DNA of 64,000 nt from an uncultured Ramlibacter sp. (GTDB lineage: Bacteria; Pseudomonadota; Gammaproteobacteria; Burkholderiales; Burkholderiaceae_C): the NCBI RefSeq assembly GCF_936925435.1, contig NZ_CAKZHQ010000019.1, positions 1 through 64,000 of the forward strand. The letters are read 5' to 3'. Below are positions 8,306-19,737 of this stretch, piece by piece. Position 1 is the first letter of the stretch. Every line of letters starts with the position of its first letter. The position numbers and the translations under genes were made by a program. Below the pieces are notes generated by a model that saw only the letters and a program-made list of their open reading frames with translations, ran no database searches and had not been told where the DNA came from.

Positions 8306-8953
8306 ATGAAAAATCTCTTCGTCGTCGGCCTGCTTGCCTTGTTGGCGGCTTGCGGCAGCCAACCCAAGGCCCCCGAGTGGCAGATGAACGCCCATGGCGC
8401 GCTGGAGCGCTATGTCGAAGCCGCCATGGCCGGCAACACGCGGGTGGAGAACGCCGAGTTCATGCGCGCCCGCGGCGAGCTGTCCCGCACCGGCGATGCT
8501 GGCCTGGTGGCGCGCGCCGAACTCACGCGCTGCGCCGCGCGCGTTGCCAGCCTGGTGTTCGAGCCCTGCCTGGGTTTCGAGGCCCTGCGCGCCGATGCGC
8601 CGGCAGCCGAGCGCGCCTATGCCGACTACCTGGCGGCGCGCGTGCTGCCGTCCGATATGCCCCTGCTGCCGCCGGCGCACCGCGCGGTGGCCGCCGGCCA
8701 GGGCGATGCCGCAGCGGTCCACGCGGTCAGCGACCCCTTCGCCCGCCTGGTGGCCGCTGGCGTGCTGGTGCAAGCGGGCCGCGCCAGCCCGGATGTGCTG
8801 CAGGCGGCGGTGGACACGGCTGGCGCCCAGGGCTGGCGGCGGCCGCTGCTGGCCTGGCTGGGCGTGCAGGCGCGGCGCGCCGAGTCGGCAGGCGCTAGTG
8901 CCGAGGCCGAGCGCCTGCGCCGGCGCATGGCTCTGGTGGCCGGCCAGAACTAG
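8306..8953 (+). CDS. Putative lipoprotein linked to MCE genes
   Basis: A 215-residue product with a lipoprotein signal: MKNLFVVGLLALLAACGSQP, where the lipobox LAAC places the acylated Cys at residue 17. The mature part is Ala/Arg-rich and predicted helical (AAERAYADYLAARVL and similar), with two cysteine-containing stretches (TRCAARV and FEPCLGF). It begins 2 bases after the MCE gene and so is part of the permease-MCE operon. It does not show the usual features of PqiC/LptE-like ABC auxiliary lipoproteins. The function is unknown; a role in lipid transport is inferred only from the operon. Confidence 0.75.
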   Translation: MKNLFVVGLLALLAACGSQPKAPEWQMNAHGALERYVEAAMAGNTRVENAEFMRARGELSRTGDAGLVARAELTRCAARVASLVFEPCLGFEALRADAPAAERAYADYLAARVLPSDMPLLPPAHRAVAAGQGDAAAVHAVSDPFARLVAAGVLVQAGRASPDVLQAAVDTAGAQGWRRPLLAWLGVQARRAESAGASAEAERLRRRMALVAGQN

Positions 8954-8957
8954 CATT

Positions 8958-8974
8958 GCTATTAATTCAGTAGC
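8958..8974. repeat. 17-bp dispersed palindrome, copy 1
   Basis: GCTATTAATTCAGTAGC, five bases after the stop codon of the lipoprotein gene, in the short convergent gap before the MFS gene. It matches the GCTAT-n7-GTAGC/ATAGC pattern shared by four other copies in this window. It is markedly AT-rich against its surroundings. Confidence 0.7.
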
Positions 8975-9020
8975 ATTCCAGGCCCAGTGGTCGGGGGCTA
9001 GGGCCTGATTCCTTTCGAAA

Positions 9021-10424
9021 TCAGCCGAATTTTCGGGTGTGGCGCAGGCGCAGCAGGCTGAACAGGCTGGCGACGCCGGCGAAGCCCGCAGCCAGAGCCA
9101 GGGCCAGCATTGGGCCGCGCCCGTCGTGCGCGCTGGCGAAGCTGAAGATGATGGCCAGCAGCACTGCGCCGATCGACTGGCCCGTCAGCCGCGCCGTGCC
9201 CAGCATGCCGCTGGCCGCGCCGGCGCGCTGCAGGGGGCCGCTGGTGACGATGATGTGGTTGTTGGGCGACTGGAACAGGCCGAAGCCGGCGCCGCACAGC
9301 GCCATGCGCCAGACGATGTCGGCGCTGGACGGCTGTGGCGGCAGCGCCGCCAACAGGCCCAGGCCGGTGGCCAGCAAGGCCAGGCCGATGCCGCCCAGCA
9401 GGCCGCCGGGCCAGCGGCCGATCAGGCGTCCGGCCAGCGGCGCGACGCAGACGATGGCCACCGGCCAGGCCGTCATCAGCAGGCCGGTTTCCAGGTGGCT
9501 GCGGCCCCAGCCGTCGAGCATCAGAAAGGGCAGGGCGATGGCGGCCAGCATCTGCGCGGCGAAGGCCGTGACCGAGGTGCACATGGACAGGGCGAAGACC
9601 GGGATGCGCAGCAGGTCCAGCGGGAACAGCGGCGCGCTCTGCTGCCATTGGCCGCGCAGGTAGAAGAAGCCCACCACCAGCCCCAGGCCCAGCAGGCCCA
9701 GGCCCCAGACCAGCGCGGCGGGCGAAGGCGTGGCGCCGGCGCGCGTGCCCAGCGCGTCGACGCCCAGGAAAACCAGGCTGAACATCAAGGCGTTGAGCGC
9801 CACGTCCTGCCAGCGCAGGGCGCCGGTCACGGGCGGCGCGGTGTTGTGGGGCAGGGCCTTCCAGCCCAGCACCAGCACCACCAGACCCAGCGGCAGGTTG
9901 AGCGCGAACAGCCAGGGCCAGGGCGCGATGGACAGCACGGCGGCGGCCACTGTCGGTCCCGCCACCGAAGCGGTGGCGACCACCACCGAATTGAGCGCGA
10001 TGCCGCGCCCCAGCAGGCGCGCCGGGTAGGTCAGCCGCACCAGGGCCGCGTTCACGCCCATGATGCCGGCCGCGCCCAGGCCCTGCACCGCGCGCGCCGC
10101 CGCCAGCGCCGGCAGCGAGCTGGCCAGCACGCAGGCGGCCGAGGCCACGGTGAACAGCAGCAGGCCGCCCAGGTAGACGCGCCGGTAGCCCACGCGGTCG
10201 CCCAGGCTGGCGCAGGGCAGCAGGAAGGCCAGGATGGCCAGCTGGTAGGCGTTGACCACCCACACGGCCTGGGCGGCACTGGCCTGCAGGTCGTGTGCGA
10301 TGCCCGGCAGGGCCAGGTTGACGATGGTGCCGTCCAGCACAGACAGCGCGATGCCCAGGACGATGACCGCCATGGAGTGGTAACGCGCCGGGGTGGGCAG
10401 GCCATCGGGGGCGGAAGCGGGCAT
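9021..10424 (-). CDS. MFS drug/solute exporter, DHA2 (EmrB/QacA) type
   Basis: A 467-residue inner-membrane transporter with about fourteen hydrophobic segments, typical of DHA2 proton antiporters. Visible signatures are the helix-1 motif VLDGTIVNLALPGI, the motif A loop LGDRVGYRRVYLGG, ARAVQGLGAAG, and the antiporter motif C region (SVAGPTVAAAVLS). I chose ATG 10424; longer in-frame readings add a non-hydrophobic Arg-rich stretch unlike the family. No membrane-fusion partner gene is adjacent, so it probably works alone rather than as a tripartite pump. Substrates cannot be predicted. It is divergent from the FKBP gene, with an 88-bp gap. Confidence 0.87.
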   Translation of the reverse strand: MPASAPDGLPTPARYHSMAVIVLGIALSVLDGTIVNLALPGIAHDLQASAAQAVWVVNAYQLAILAFLLPCASLGDRVGYRRVYLGGLLLFTVASAACVLASSLPALAAARAVQGLGAAGIMGVNAALVRLTYPARLLGRGIALNSVVVATASVAGPTVAAAVLSIAPWPWLFALNLPLGLVVLVLGWKALPHNTAPPVTGALRWQDVALNALMFSLVFLGVDALGTRAGATPSPAALVWGLGLLGLGLVVGFFYLRGQWQQSAPLFPLDLLRIPVFALSMCTSVTAFAAQMLAAIALPFLMLDGWGRSHLETGLLMTAWPVAIVCVAPLAGRLIGRWPGGLLGGIGLALLATGLGLLAALPPQPSSADIVWRMALCGAGFGLFQSPNNHIIVTSGPLQRAGAASGMLGTARLTGQSIGAVLLAIIFSFASAHDGRGPMLALALAAGFAGVASLFSLLRLRHTRKFG

Positions 10425-10512
10425 CGTCACCGGCAGCACTGTAACGCCCCCGGCGCCGCGGTACCGGGGCGCTGCGCAATAATCCCTCCATCCCCCCGAA
10501 CGAAAGCTCCCC

Positions 10513-10920
10513 GTGCGATCCACTCTTGCCTGCCTCGTCGCCGGCCTTGCCCTTGCCGGCAGCGCCTGGGCGCAAACGCCCGCCCCCGTCACCACCAAGA
10601 GTGGCCTGGTCTACCAGGCGCTCAAGGAAGGCAGCGGGGCATCGCCCGCCGCCAGCGACACCGTCAAGGTCCACTACAAGGGCATGTTCCCCGATGGCCG
10701 CGAGTTCGACAGCTCGTACAAGCGCGGCGAGCCCACCGAGTTCCCGCTCAACCGCGTCATCCCCTGCTGGACCGAAGGCGTGCAGCTGATGAAGCCCGGC
10801 GGCAAGGCCAAACTGGTCTGCCCGCCGGCCATTGCTTATGGTGAGCGCGGCGCCGGCGGCGTCATTCCGCCCAACGCCACACTGCACTTCGAGATCGAGC
10901 TGATCTCGGTGCGACGCTAG
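10513..10920 (+). CDS. Periplasmic FKBP-type peptidyl-prolyl isomerase
   Basis: A 135-residue protein with a cleavable signal peptide ending AGSAWA-Q (about residue 20) and one FKBP domain. The domain includes VHYKGMFPDGREFDSSY, the FPLNRVIPCWTEGVQLM stretch and the C-terminal AYGERGAGGVIPPNATLHFE. These contain the family's active-site aromatic and hydrophobic residues, so it should be an active proline cis-trans isomerase. It assists folding in the periplasm, similar to the C-terminal domain of FkpA/FklB but without their dimerisation domain. The start codon is GTG. It is 6 bases upstream of dbpA. Confidence 0.92.
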   Translation: MRSTLACLVAGLALAGSAWAQTPAPVTTKSGLVYQALKEGSGASPAASDTVKVHYKGMFPDGREFDSSYKRGEPTEFPLNRVIPCWTEGVQLMKPGGKAKLVCPPAIAYGERGAGGVIPPNATLHFEIELISVRR

Positions 10921-10926
10921 GCCGCG

Positions 10927-12320
<1,394 letters not shown>

Positions 12321-12321
<1 letters not shown>

Positions 12322-12350
12322 AAAAGCCCGGGCCTTGCGGCACCGGGCTT
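12321..12350 (-). terminator. Intrinsic terminator of the histone H1-like gene
   Basis: Eight-base arms AAGCCCGG (12324-12331) and CCGGGCTT (12343-12350) form a GC-rich stem with an 11-base loop. On the minus strand the stem is followed by a T-run (complement of AAAAA at 12321-12325), the correct polarity for the minus-strand gene that ends at 12377. It overlaps the dbpA stop codon. On the plus strand no T-run follows. Confidence 0.75.
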
Positions 12351-12376
12351 GAGAGAGCGGAAGAACCGCCTGCCGG

Positions 12377-12874
12377 TCAGGGCTTGCTGGCCGTCGGGAA
12401 CGGCCAGGCCGCCTGAGGGTTCAGCGTGGTCTGCGCCGCAGGCGCAGCCGGCGCTGCAGCAGCCTTGGCTACCGGCTTGGCAGCGGGCTTCTTGGCAGCA
12501 GGCTTTTTCGCGGCTTTCTTCGCAGCGGGCTTTTTGGCAGCCTTTTTCGCAGCAGGCTTTTTCTTGGCTGCAGTCTTCTTCGCAGCCTTCTTCGCCGCCG
12601 GCTTCTTCTTGGCAGCGACCTTCTTCGCCGGAGCCTTCTTCGCTGCCGTCTTCTTGGCGGCGGGGCGCTTCGCAGCGGCCTTCTTGGCCGGAGCCTTCTT
12701 GGCCGGAGCCTTCTTCGCTGCCGTCTTCTTGGCGGCTACTTTCTTGGCCGGAGCCTTCTTGGCCGGAGCCTTCTTCGCAGCTACCTTCTTGGCCGGGGCC
12801 TTCTTGGCGGCTACCTTCTTGGCCGGAGCCTTCTTAGCGGCTTTCTTCGCCGTAGCTTTCTTTGCAGTTGCCAT
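12377..12874 (-). CDS. Histone H1-like lysine/alanine-rich protein
   Basis: A 165-residue basic protein made almost entirely of [13 protein letters not shown] and PAAKK units (residues 1-135), ending in an Ala/Pro-rich, uncharged tail (residues 136-165). It resembles the C-terminal tail of histone H1 and bacterial homologues such as AlgP, HctB and BpH1; these bind DNA or RNA non-specifically and compact the nucleoid. The start at 12874 is fixed by a strong AAGGAGATAGAA immediately upstream. The repeats make length changes by slippage or recombination likely, and assembly may be unreliable here. It has its own terminator. Confidence 0.85.
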   Translation of the reverse strand: MATAKKATAKKAAKKAPAKKVAAKKAPAKKVAAKKAPAKKAPAKKVAAKKTAAKKAPAKKAPAKKAAAKRPAAKKTAAKKAPAKKVAAKKKPAAKKAAKKTAAKKKPAAKKAAKKPAAKKAAKKPAAKKPAAKPVAKAAAAPAAPAAQTTLNPQAAWPFPTASKP

Positions 12875-13062
12875 TTCTATCTCCTTGATCAAGTTGATCA
12901 ACATCAACTAAAGAAGCACTCCATGCCTGTTGGTGGCACGAAGCGATTCATGAGGTTGGGCTTTGCAGCCCAGCGCCATGAACACCGTGGCCCTGGCTGT
13001 GCCGCGCTCTATGGCCGGTCACAGCAAGGACGTATTCCAACTCTACTGTCGCAGTTGCCGTA

Positions 13063-14274
13063 TCAATCCCAGGAAAGAGCGCCACCCGACTGGTATTCGA
13101 TCACGCGGGTTTCGAAGAAATTGCGCTCTTTCTTCAAGTCAATCATCTCGCTCATCCACGGGAAGGGATTTTCCTCGTTGGGGAAGAGCGCTTCCAGGCC
13201 GATCTGCGTGGCACGGCGGTTCGCGATGTAGCGCAGATAGCCCTTGAACATGGAGGCGTTCATGCCGAGCACGCCGCGCGGCATGGTGTCCTCGGCGTAC
13301 TTGTATTCGAGTTCGACGGCCTTGGCGAACAGCAGCTTGATCTCGGCCTTGAACTCCGCGGTCCACAGGTGCGGGTTCTCCAGCTTGAGCTGGTTGATCA
13401 GGTCGATGCCGAAGTTGCAGTGCATCGACTCGTCGCGCAGGATGTACTGGTACTGCTCGGCGGCGCCGGTCATCTTGTTTTGCCGGCCCAGTGCCAGGAT
13501 CTGGGTGAAGCCGACGTAGAAGAACAGGCCTTCCATCAGGCAGGCGAAGACAATCAGGCTCTTGAGCAGGGTCTGGTCGGTCTCGTGCGTGCCGGTCCTG
13601 AAGTTGGGGTCGCTGATCGCCTCGATGAAGGGGATCAGGAACTGGTCCTTCTCGCGGATCGACTGCACCTCGTTGTAGGCGTTGAAGATCTCGCTCTCGT
13701 CCAGGCCGAGCGACTCGACGATGTACTGGTAGGCGTGGGTGTGGATCGCTTCCTCGAAGGCCTGGCGCAGCAGGAACTGGCGGCATTCGGGGGCCGTGAT
13801 GTGGCGGTAGGTGCCCAGCACGATGTTGTTGGCGGCCAGCGAGTCGGCGGTGACGAAGAAGCCGAGGTTGCGCTTGATGATGCGGCGCTCGTCTTCGGTC
13901 AGACCGTTGGGGTCCTTCCACAACGCGATGTCGCGCGTCATGTTCACTTCCTGCGGCATCCAGTGGTTGGCGCAGGTGGCGAGGTATTTTTCCCAGGCCC
14001 ACTTGTACTTGAACGGCACCAGCTGGTTGACGTCGGTCTGGCCGTTGATGATGCGCTTGTCGGCCGCGTTGACGCGGCGCTGGCTGGTCACTGGCTTGAG
14101 TGCTGCGGGGGCTTGCGGCGCGACGGCGCCGTCATCCAATGTGCGCAGCACGGGCTGCGGAATCTGCGAGGGTGCTTGCGAAAGAGGTGAAGACTGCACC
14201 TCGCGGTTCGGGAATGAACCGCTATGCACGGGAGTTGGCGGTGTGGGCTTGACTTCTTCGTCCCAGGTCAACAT
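13063..14274 (-). CDS. nrdB: Ribonucleoside-diphosphate reductase beta subunit
   Basis: A 403-residue class Ia R2 protein that holds the diiron-tyrosyl radical cofactor needed by NrdA. After a poorly conserved, Pro-rich N-terminal extension (about residues 1-75) come the diiron ligand regions: [20 protein letters not shown], then [16 protein letters not shown], then [16 protein letters not shown]. The C-terminal tail ([18 protein letters not shown]) is the peptide that docks in NrdA. It lies downstream of nrdA on the same strand with a 138-bp gap, so it may have its own promoter as well as read-through from nrdA. Confidence 0.96.
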   Translation of the reverse strand: MLTWDEEVKPTPPTPVHSGSFPNREVQSSPLSQAPSQIPQPVLRTLDDGAVAPQAPAALKPVTSQRRVNAADKRIINGQTDVNQLVPFKYKWAWEKYLATCANHWMPQEVNMTRDIALWKDPNGLTEDERRIIKRNLGFFVTADSLAANNIVLGTYRHITAPECRQFLLRQAFEEAIHTHAYQYIVESLGLDESEIFNAYNEVQSIREKDQFLIPFIEAISDPNFRTGTHETDQTLLKSLIVFACLMEGLFFYVGFTQILALGRQNKMTGAAEQYQYILRDESMHCNFGIDLINQLKLENPHLWTAEFKAEIKLLFAKAVELEYKYAEDTMPRGVLGMNASMFKGYLRYIANRRATQIGLEALFPNEENPFPWMSEMIDLKKERNFFETRVIEYQSGGALSWD

Positions 14275-14380
14275 AAGTTTTCCAATGCTCGAATTATGTG
14301 AGCAGTGATGCGAAATGAAAAGTGTTCATTCACATCACCACCCGATTGTGTTGTGCAATTGCATCGGCGTTTTGTCGGAG

Positions 14381-14407
14381 AAGGCCGACAGTTTTCACCG
14401 CGGCCTT
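14381..14407. other. Intergenic hairpin between nrdA and nrdB
   Basis: Seven-base arms AAGGCCG (14381-14387) and CGGCCTT (14401-14407) bracket a 13-base loop just after the nrdA stop codon. There is no T-run on the minus strand, so it could be an RNA stability or partial attenuation element rather than a full terminator. Evidence is only the dyad. Confidence 0.3.
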
Positions 14408-14412
14408 TTCCA

Positions 14413-17340
14413 TCATTGGCAGGCTTCGCAGCCCGGGTCATCGATCGCGCAGAACTTGATGTCCGTCGCCGGCGATGCGCTCAGCGGCGCCGTCGAGGTA
14501 TCCGACATCTGGGCGCGCGCAGCGGCCGCAGCCGCGTCGATGGCGCTCATGCCGCCGGAGGCCGCGCCCGAGGACACGGCATTGAGCCGGCCCGAGGTGA
14601 CGGTGGACTTCTCGGTCTGCGTCGCGCTGATGGTGCGCAGGTAGTAGGTGGTCTTGAGACCGCGCAGCCAGGCCAGCTTGTAGGTGTCGTCCAGCTTCTT
14701 GCCCGAGACGCCGGACATGTAGATGTTGAGCGACTGGGCCTGGTCGATCCACTTCTGGCGGCGCGCCGCGGCTTCCACCAGCCAGGTGGTTTCCACCTCG
14801 AAGGCGGTGGCGTACAGCAGCTTGATCTCCTGCGGCACGCGGTCGATCGGGCGCAGCGAGCCGTCGAAGTGCTTCAGGTCCATCACCATGACGTCGTCCC
14901 ACAGGCCCAGGCGCTTCAAGTCGCGCACCAGGTAGTGGTTGATGACGGTGAATTCGCCCGACAGGTTGGACTTGACCGACAGGTTGCCAAAGCACGGCTC
15001 GATCGAGGCGTCCACGCCGATGATGTTGGAGATGGTCGCCGTCGGGGCGATCGCCACGCAGTTGGAGTTGCGCATGCCGTCCTTGGCGATCTTCTTGCGC
15101 AGGCTGTCCCAGTCCAGGCTGGCCGAGCGGTCCACCTCGACATAGCCGCCACGCTGCTTTTCCAGCATGTCCAGCGTGTCCAGGGGCAGCACGCCCTTGT
15201 CCCACAGAGAGCCCTTGTAGCTGGAGTACTTGCCGCGCTCGCGGGCCAGCTCGGTCGAGGCCCAGTAGGCGTGGTAGCAGACAGCTTCCATGGACTTGTC
15301 GGCGAACTCCACGGCTTCCTGCGAGGCATAAGGCACGCGCAGTTCGTACAGCGCGTCCTGGAAGCCCATGATGCCCAGGCCGACCGGGCGATGCCGCAGG
15401 TTGGAGTCGCGGGCCTTCTTGACGGCGTAGTAGTTGATGTCGATCACGTTGTCGAGCATGCGCATCGCCGTCGTGATGGTCTTCTTGAGCTTGTCGTGGT
15501 CGATCTGGCCGTTCTTCAGGTGGCGCGGCAGATTGACCGAGCCCAGATTGCAGACCGCGGTTTCGGTGTCGCTCGTGTTGAGCGTGATCTCGGTGCACAG
15601 GTTGGACGAGTGCACGACGCCCGAATGCTGCTGGGGCGAGCGGATGTTGCAGGCGTCCTTGAAGGTGATCCAGGGATGGCCGGTCTCGAACAGCATGGTG
15701 AGCATCTTGCGCCACATGTCGGCGGCCTGCACCGTCTTGGCGGGCTTGATCTCGCCGCGCCTTGCCTTGTCTTCATAGGCCACATAGGCCTTCTCGAACT
15801 CGATGCCGAACAGGTCGTGCAGGTCGGGCACGTTGGACGGCGAGAACAGCGTCCACTCGCCTTTTTCCATGACGCGGCGCATGAACAGGTCAGGAATCCA
15901 GTTGGCCGTGTTCATGTCGTGCGTGCGGCGGCGGTCGTCGCCGGTGTTCTTGCGCAGCTCCAGGAACTCTTCCATGTCCAGGTGCCAGGTCTCCAGGTAG
16001 GTGCAGACCGCGCCCTTGCGCTTGCCGCCCTGGTTGACCGCGACCGCCGTGTCGTTGACCACCTTGAGGAAGGGCACGACGCCCTGCGACTCGCCGTTCG
16101 TGCCCTTGATGTGCGAGCCCAGGGCGCGCACGCGGGTCCAGTCGTTGCCCAGGCCGCCGGCGAACTTCGACAGCAGGGCGTTTTCCTTGATCGACTCGTA
16201 GATGCCGTCCAGGTCGTCCGGCACAGTGGTCAGGTAGCACGAGGACAGCTGCGAGCGCAGCGTGCCGGCGTTGAACAGCGTCGGCGTCGAGGACATGAAG
16301 TCGAAGCTGGACAGCACTTCGTAGAACTCGATGGCGCGCGCTTCGCGGTCGACCTCATTGAGCGACAGGCCCATGGCCACGCGCATGAAGAAGGCCTGGG
16401 GCAGCTCGATGCGGGTCTTGCGCTCGTGCAGGAAGTAGCGGTCGTACAGGGTCTGCAGGCCCAGGTAGTCGAACTGGTTGTCGCGCTCGGCTTTCAGGGC
16501 CGCGCCCAGCTTCTTCAGGTCGTACTGCAGCAGCTTCTCGTCGAGCAGCTCGGCGTCGACGCCGCGCTTGATGAAACCGGGGAAGTAGTCGGCATAGCTG
16601 GCGGCCATGTCGGCCGGGGCGATGTCGCGGCCCAGCACTTCCTTGAAGATGGTGTGCAGCAGCAGGCGCGCGGTGACGTAGGTGTAATCGGGATCCTTCT
16701 CGATCAGCGTGCGGGCCGCCAGGATGGAGGCCTTGTAGACCTCGTCCATGGGCACGCCGTCGTACAGGTTGCGCATGGTCTCGGCCATGATCGGGTCGGG
16801 CTTGATGTCGGCGCCCAGGTTCAGGCAGGCGCTGTCGATCAGGCCCTTGAGGTGGTCCAGGTCCAGCACGATGCGCTGGCCGCCGTCGAGCGCGTGCAGC
16901 GCGGGCGTCTTGGGCGTCTCCTGCGCGCCCTTCTGGGCGCGTTCCTGGGTGCGGCGTTCGCGGTACAGCACGTAAGCGCGGGCAATCTCGTGGTGGCCGC
17001 CGCGCATCAGGCCGAGTTCGACCTGGTCTTGCACGTCTTCAATATGGAAGGTGCCGCCGCCCGGGCGCGAACGCACCATGGCGCGGATCACGGCCTGGGT
17101 CAGGCTGTCGACGGTTTCGCGCACGCTGGCCGAGGCCGCGCCCTGCGTGCCATGCACGGCCAGGAAGGCCTTCATCATGGCGATGGCGATCTTGTTGGGC
17201 TCGAAGGGAACGACGGCGCCGTTGCGGCGGATGATCTGGTAATTGGCCAGGGGGTTGGTCGCGCTGGCTTGTTCGGGGATGGGGGTGAGAGGTCCGCTGG
17301 CGGGAACGCTGCCACTGACGGTGCTCAAAGCTGACTGCAT
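14413..17340 (-). CDS. nrdA: Ribonucleoside-diphosphate reductase alpha subunit
   Basis: The 975-residue large subunit of class Ia ribonucleotide reductase, which reduces NDPs to dNDPs. An ATP-cone domain (about residues 35-125, YQIIRRNGAVVPFEPNKIAI) provides allosteric activity control. The catalytic ten-stranded barrel includes the active-site NLCTEI, the radical-transfer YYAV region and MRNSNCVAIAPTATISNIIG. The swinging C-terminal pair is in CAIDDPGCEACQ, which is re-reduced by thioredoxin or glutaredoxin. It is first in the nrdA-nrdB unit and is preceded by a promoter with two NrdR boxes. The very long reading frames antisense to it are codon-bias shadows. Confidence 0.97.
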   Translation of the reverse strand: MQSALSTVSGSVPASGPLTPIPEQASATNPLANYQIIRRNGAVVPFEPNKIAIAMMKAFLAVHGTQGAASASVRETVDSLTQAVIRAMVRSRPGGGTFHIEDVQDQVELGLMRGGHHEIARAYVLYRERRTQERAQKGAQETPKTPALHALDGGQRIVLDLDHLKGLIDSACLNLGADIKPDPIMAETMRNLYDGVPMDEVYKASILAARTLIEKDPDYTYVTARLLLHTIFKEVLGRDIAPADMAASYADYFPGFIKRGVDAELLDEKLLQYDLKKLGAALKAERDNQFDYLGLQTLYDRYFLHERKTRIELPQAFFMRVAMGLSLNEVDREARAIEFYEVLSSFDFMSSTPTLFNAGTLRSQLSSCYLTTVPDDLDGIYESIKENALLSKFAGGLGNDWTRVRALGSHIKGTNGESQGVVPFLKVVNDTAVAVNQGGKRKGAVCTYLETWHLDMEEFLELRKNTGDDRRRTHDMNTANWIPDLFMRRVMEKGEWTLFSPSNVPDLHDLFGIEFEKAYVAYEDKARRGEIKPAKTVQAADMWRKMLTMLFETGHPWITFKDACNIRSPQQHSGVVHSSNLCTEITLNTSDTETAVCNLGSVNLPRHLKNGQIDHDKLKKTITTAMRMLDNVIDINYYAVKKARDSNLRHRPVGLGIMGFQDALYELRVPYASQEAVEFADKSMEAVCYHAYWASTELARERGKYSSYKGSLWDKGVLPLDTLDMLEKQRGGYVEVDRSASLDWDSLRKKIAKDGMRNSNCVAIAPTATISNIIGVDASIEPCFGNLSVKSNLSGEFTVINHYLVRDLKRLGLWDDVMVMDLKHFDGSLRPIDRVPQEIKLLYATAFEVETTWLVEAAARRQKWIDQAQSLNIYMSGVSGKKLDDTYKLAWLRGLKTTYYLRTISATQTEKSTVTSGRLNAVSSGAASGGMSAIDAAAAAARAQMSDTSTAPLSASPATDIKFCAIDDPGCEACQ

Positions 17341-17404
17341 GCTTTTTCCTCAGGCTGTGGTTGTTTTTTTTGCGAGGACGAAGTGTATCTCCTCACAGTG
17401 CCGG

Positions 17405-17420
17405 CCACTATATATAGTGG
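17405..17420. promoter_or_regulatory. NrdR box 1 (promoter-proximal)
   Basis: CCACTATATATAGTGG is a perfect 16-bp palindrome matching the known NrdR consensus (ACACTATATCTTGTGT-like). It covers the predicted -10 hexamer of nrdA. NrdR is a zinc-finger/ATP-cone repressor that shuts off ribonucleotide reductase genes when dATP is high. Confidence 0.9.
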
Positions 17421-17434
17421 GTATCCGATGTCAA
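17407..17434 (-). promoter_or_regulatory. Sigma-70 promoter of nrdAB
   Basis: On the minus strand, a consensus -35 TTGACA (17434-17429) is followed after 16 bases by TATAGT (17412-17407), about 65 bases upstream of the nrdA start codon. NrdR box 1 overlaps the -10, and box 2 lies just upstream of the -35, explaining repression by steric block. The remaining 277 bases up to ampD (17453-17729) show no gene. Confidence 0.7.
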
Positions 17435-17436
17435 GG

Positions 17437-17452
17437 GCACTACAGGTAGTGG
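17437..17452. promoter_or_regulatory. NrdR box 2 (promoter-distal)
   Basis: GCACTACAGGTAGTGG keeps the CACTA...TAGTG arms of the NrdR site. Its start is 32 bases from box 1, about three helical turns, which is the spacing expected for the tandem boxes that NrdR oligomers bind together. Confidence 0.85.
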
Positions 17453-17729
17453 TTGCCCCAGGTTCTGGAAAAGCTGTGAATATCATGTGAGGAGGCGGTC
17501 GGCCGTTGCGTAAACGGCTGCATGAATTCAGGCTTAAATACACACAGGCAAGCATTGGTGCGGCCTCTCGAGGCAAAAGCCTTTGAAGGTCGCTTGCGCA
17601 TTGACTTTGGAGTGAGGTAACAGGCTGTTGCGATTTGGTGCGACGAAGACGCGCAATGAGCGAGTGCCAGCTTGAGTGCCGCCCGACGCAGGATGCGTTC
17701 CCGCGATGCCAGCAGGCGCGCGACCTGCC

Positions 17730-18303
17730 TCAACCAGGAAAATTTGCCGCCGGCCAGCCCAGGCTGCGCCGCAGCAACGCCCAGTCGAAGCCCGCGCCCG
17801 GGTCCTGCTTGCGGCCGGGGGCGATGTGCTCGTGGCCGGCGATGTGGGCGATCGGATAGTGCTGGGCCAGGGCGGCGCACAGCAGGGCCAGGGTCTCGTA
17901 CTGGGCAGGCTCGAAGCTGTCGCCCTCCAGGCCCTCGAGCTCGATGCCCACCGAGCCGTCGTTGCAGTTGTCGCGGCCGCGCCAGTGCGAGGCGCCGGCA
18001 TGCCAGGCGCGCTGGTCGCAGCTGACGAACTGCCACAGCTCGCCGCCACGCCGGACATAAAAATGGGCCGAGACCTGCATGCCCTCAATGCTCTTGAAAT
18101 AGGGATGGGCCTGCCAGTCCAGCGTGTTGCCAAACAGCTGCTGGACTTCGTCGCCGCCGTACTGGCCGGGCGGCAGGCTGATCGAATGCACGACCACCAG
18201 GTCGACCAGGGCACCGGCCGGGCGCGCGCCGAAATTGGGCGAGTCCTGCCGGCGCGCGAAGCGGTACCAGCCGTCCTGCCACAGCAGGCCGGCCTGGTGG
18301 GGC

Positions 18304-18317
<14 letters not shown>
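17730..18317 (-). CDS. ampD: 1,6-anhydro-N-acetylmuramyl-L-alanine amidase AmpD
   Basis: A 195-residue cytoplasmic zinc amidase that removes the peptide from anhydro-muropeptides during cell-wall recycling. Loss of AmpD induces AmpC where an AmpR system exists. Visible zinc ligands and motifs: LVVVHSISLPPGQYGG (first His), HFYVRRGGELWQFV, RAWHAGASHWRGRDNCND (second His), and GHEHIAPGRKQDPG, with the third ligand and the catalytic Lys region. There is no signal peptide. It overlaps the pilR gene by 14 bases, so it is the last gene of a pilS-pilR-ampD unit; this order recurs in related genomes as I recall them. Confidence 0.95.

Positions 18318-19736
<1,419 letters not shown>

Positions 19737-19737
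<1 letters not shown>

Noticed and set aside
12420-12870. Regularly spaced repeats that could suggest a CRISPR array
   Set aside because: The units are in frame, of different lengths, and encode AAKK/APAKK peptide repeats; there are no unique spacers.
12937-12952. Possible sigma-54 promoter (TGGCAC near 12937)
   Set aside because: The -12 element lacks the required GC after the correct spacing, so it does not match TGGCAC-n5-TTGC.
14305-17334. A 1009-codon plus-strand reading frame antisense to nrdA
   Set aside because: The minus strand encodes a complete NrdA with all catalytic motifs. The plus frame is His/Gln/Val-rich with no domain pattern, the usual shadow of a high-GC gene on the opposite strand.
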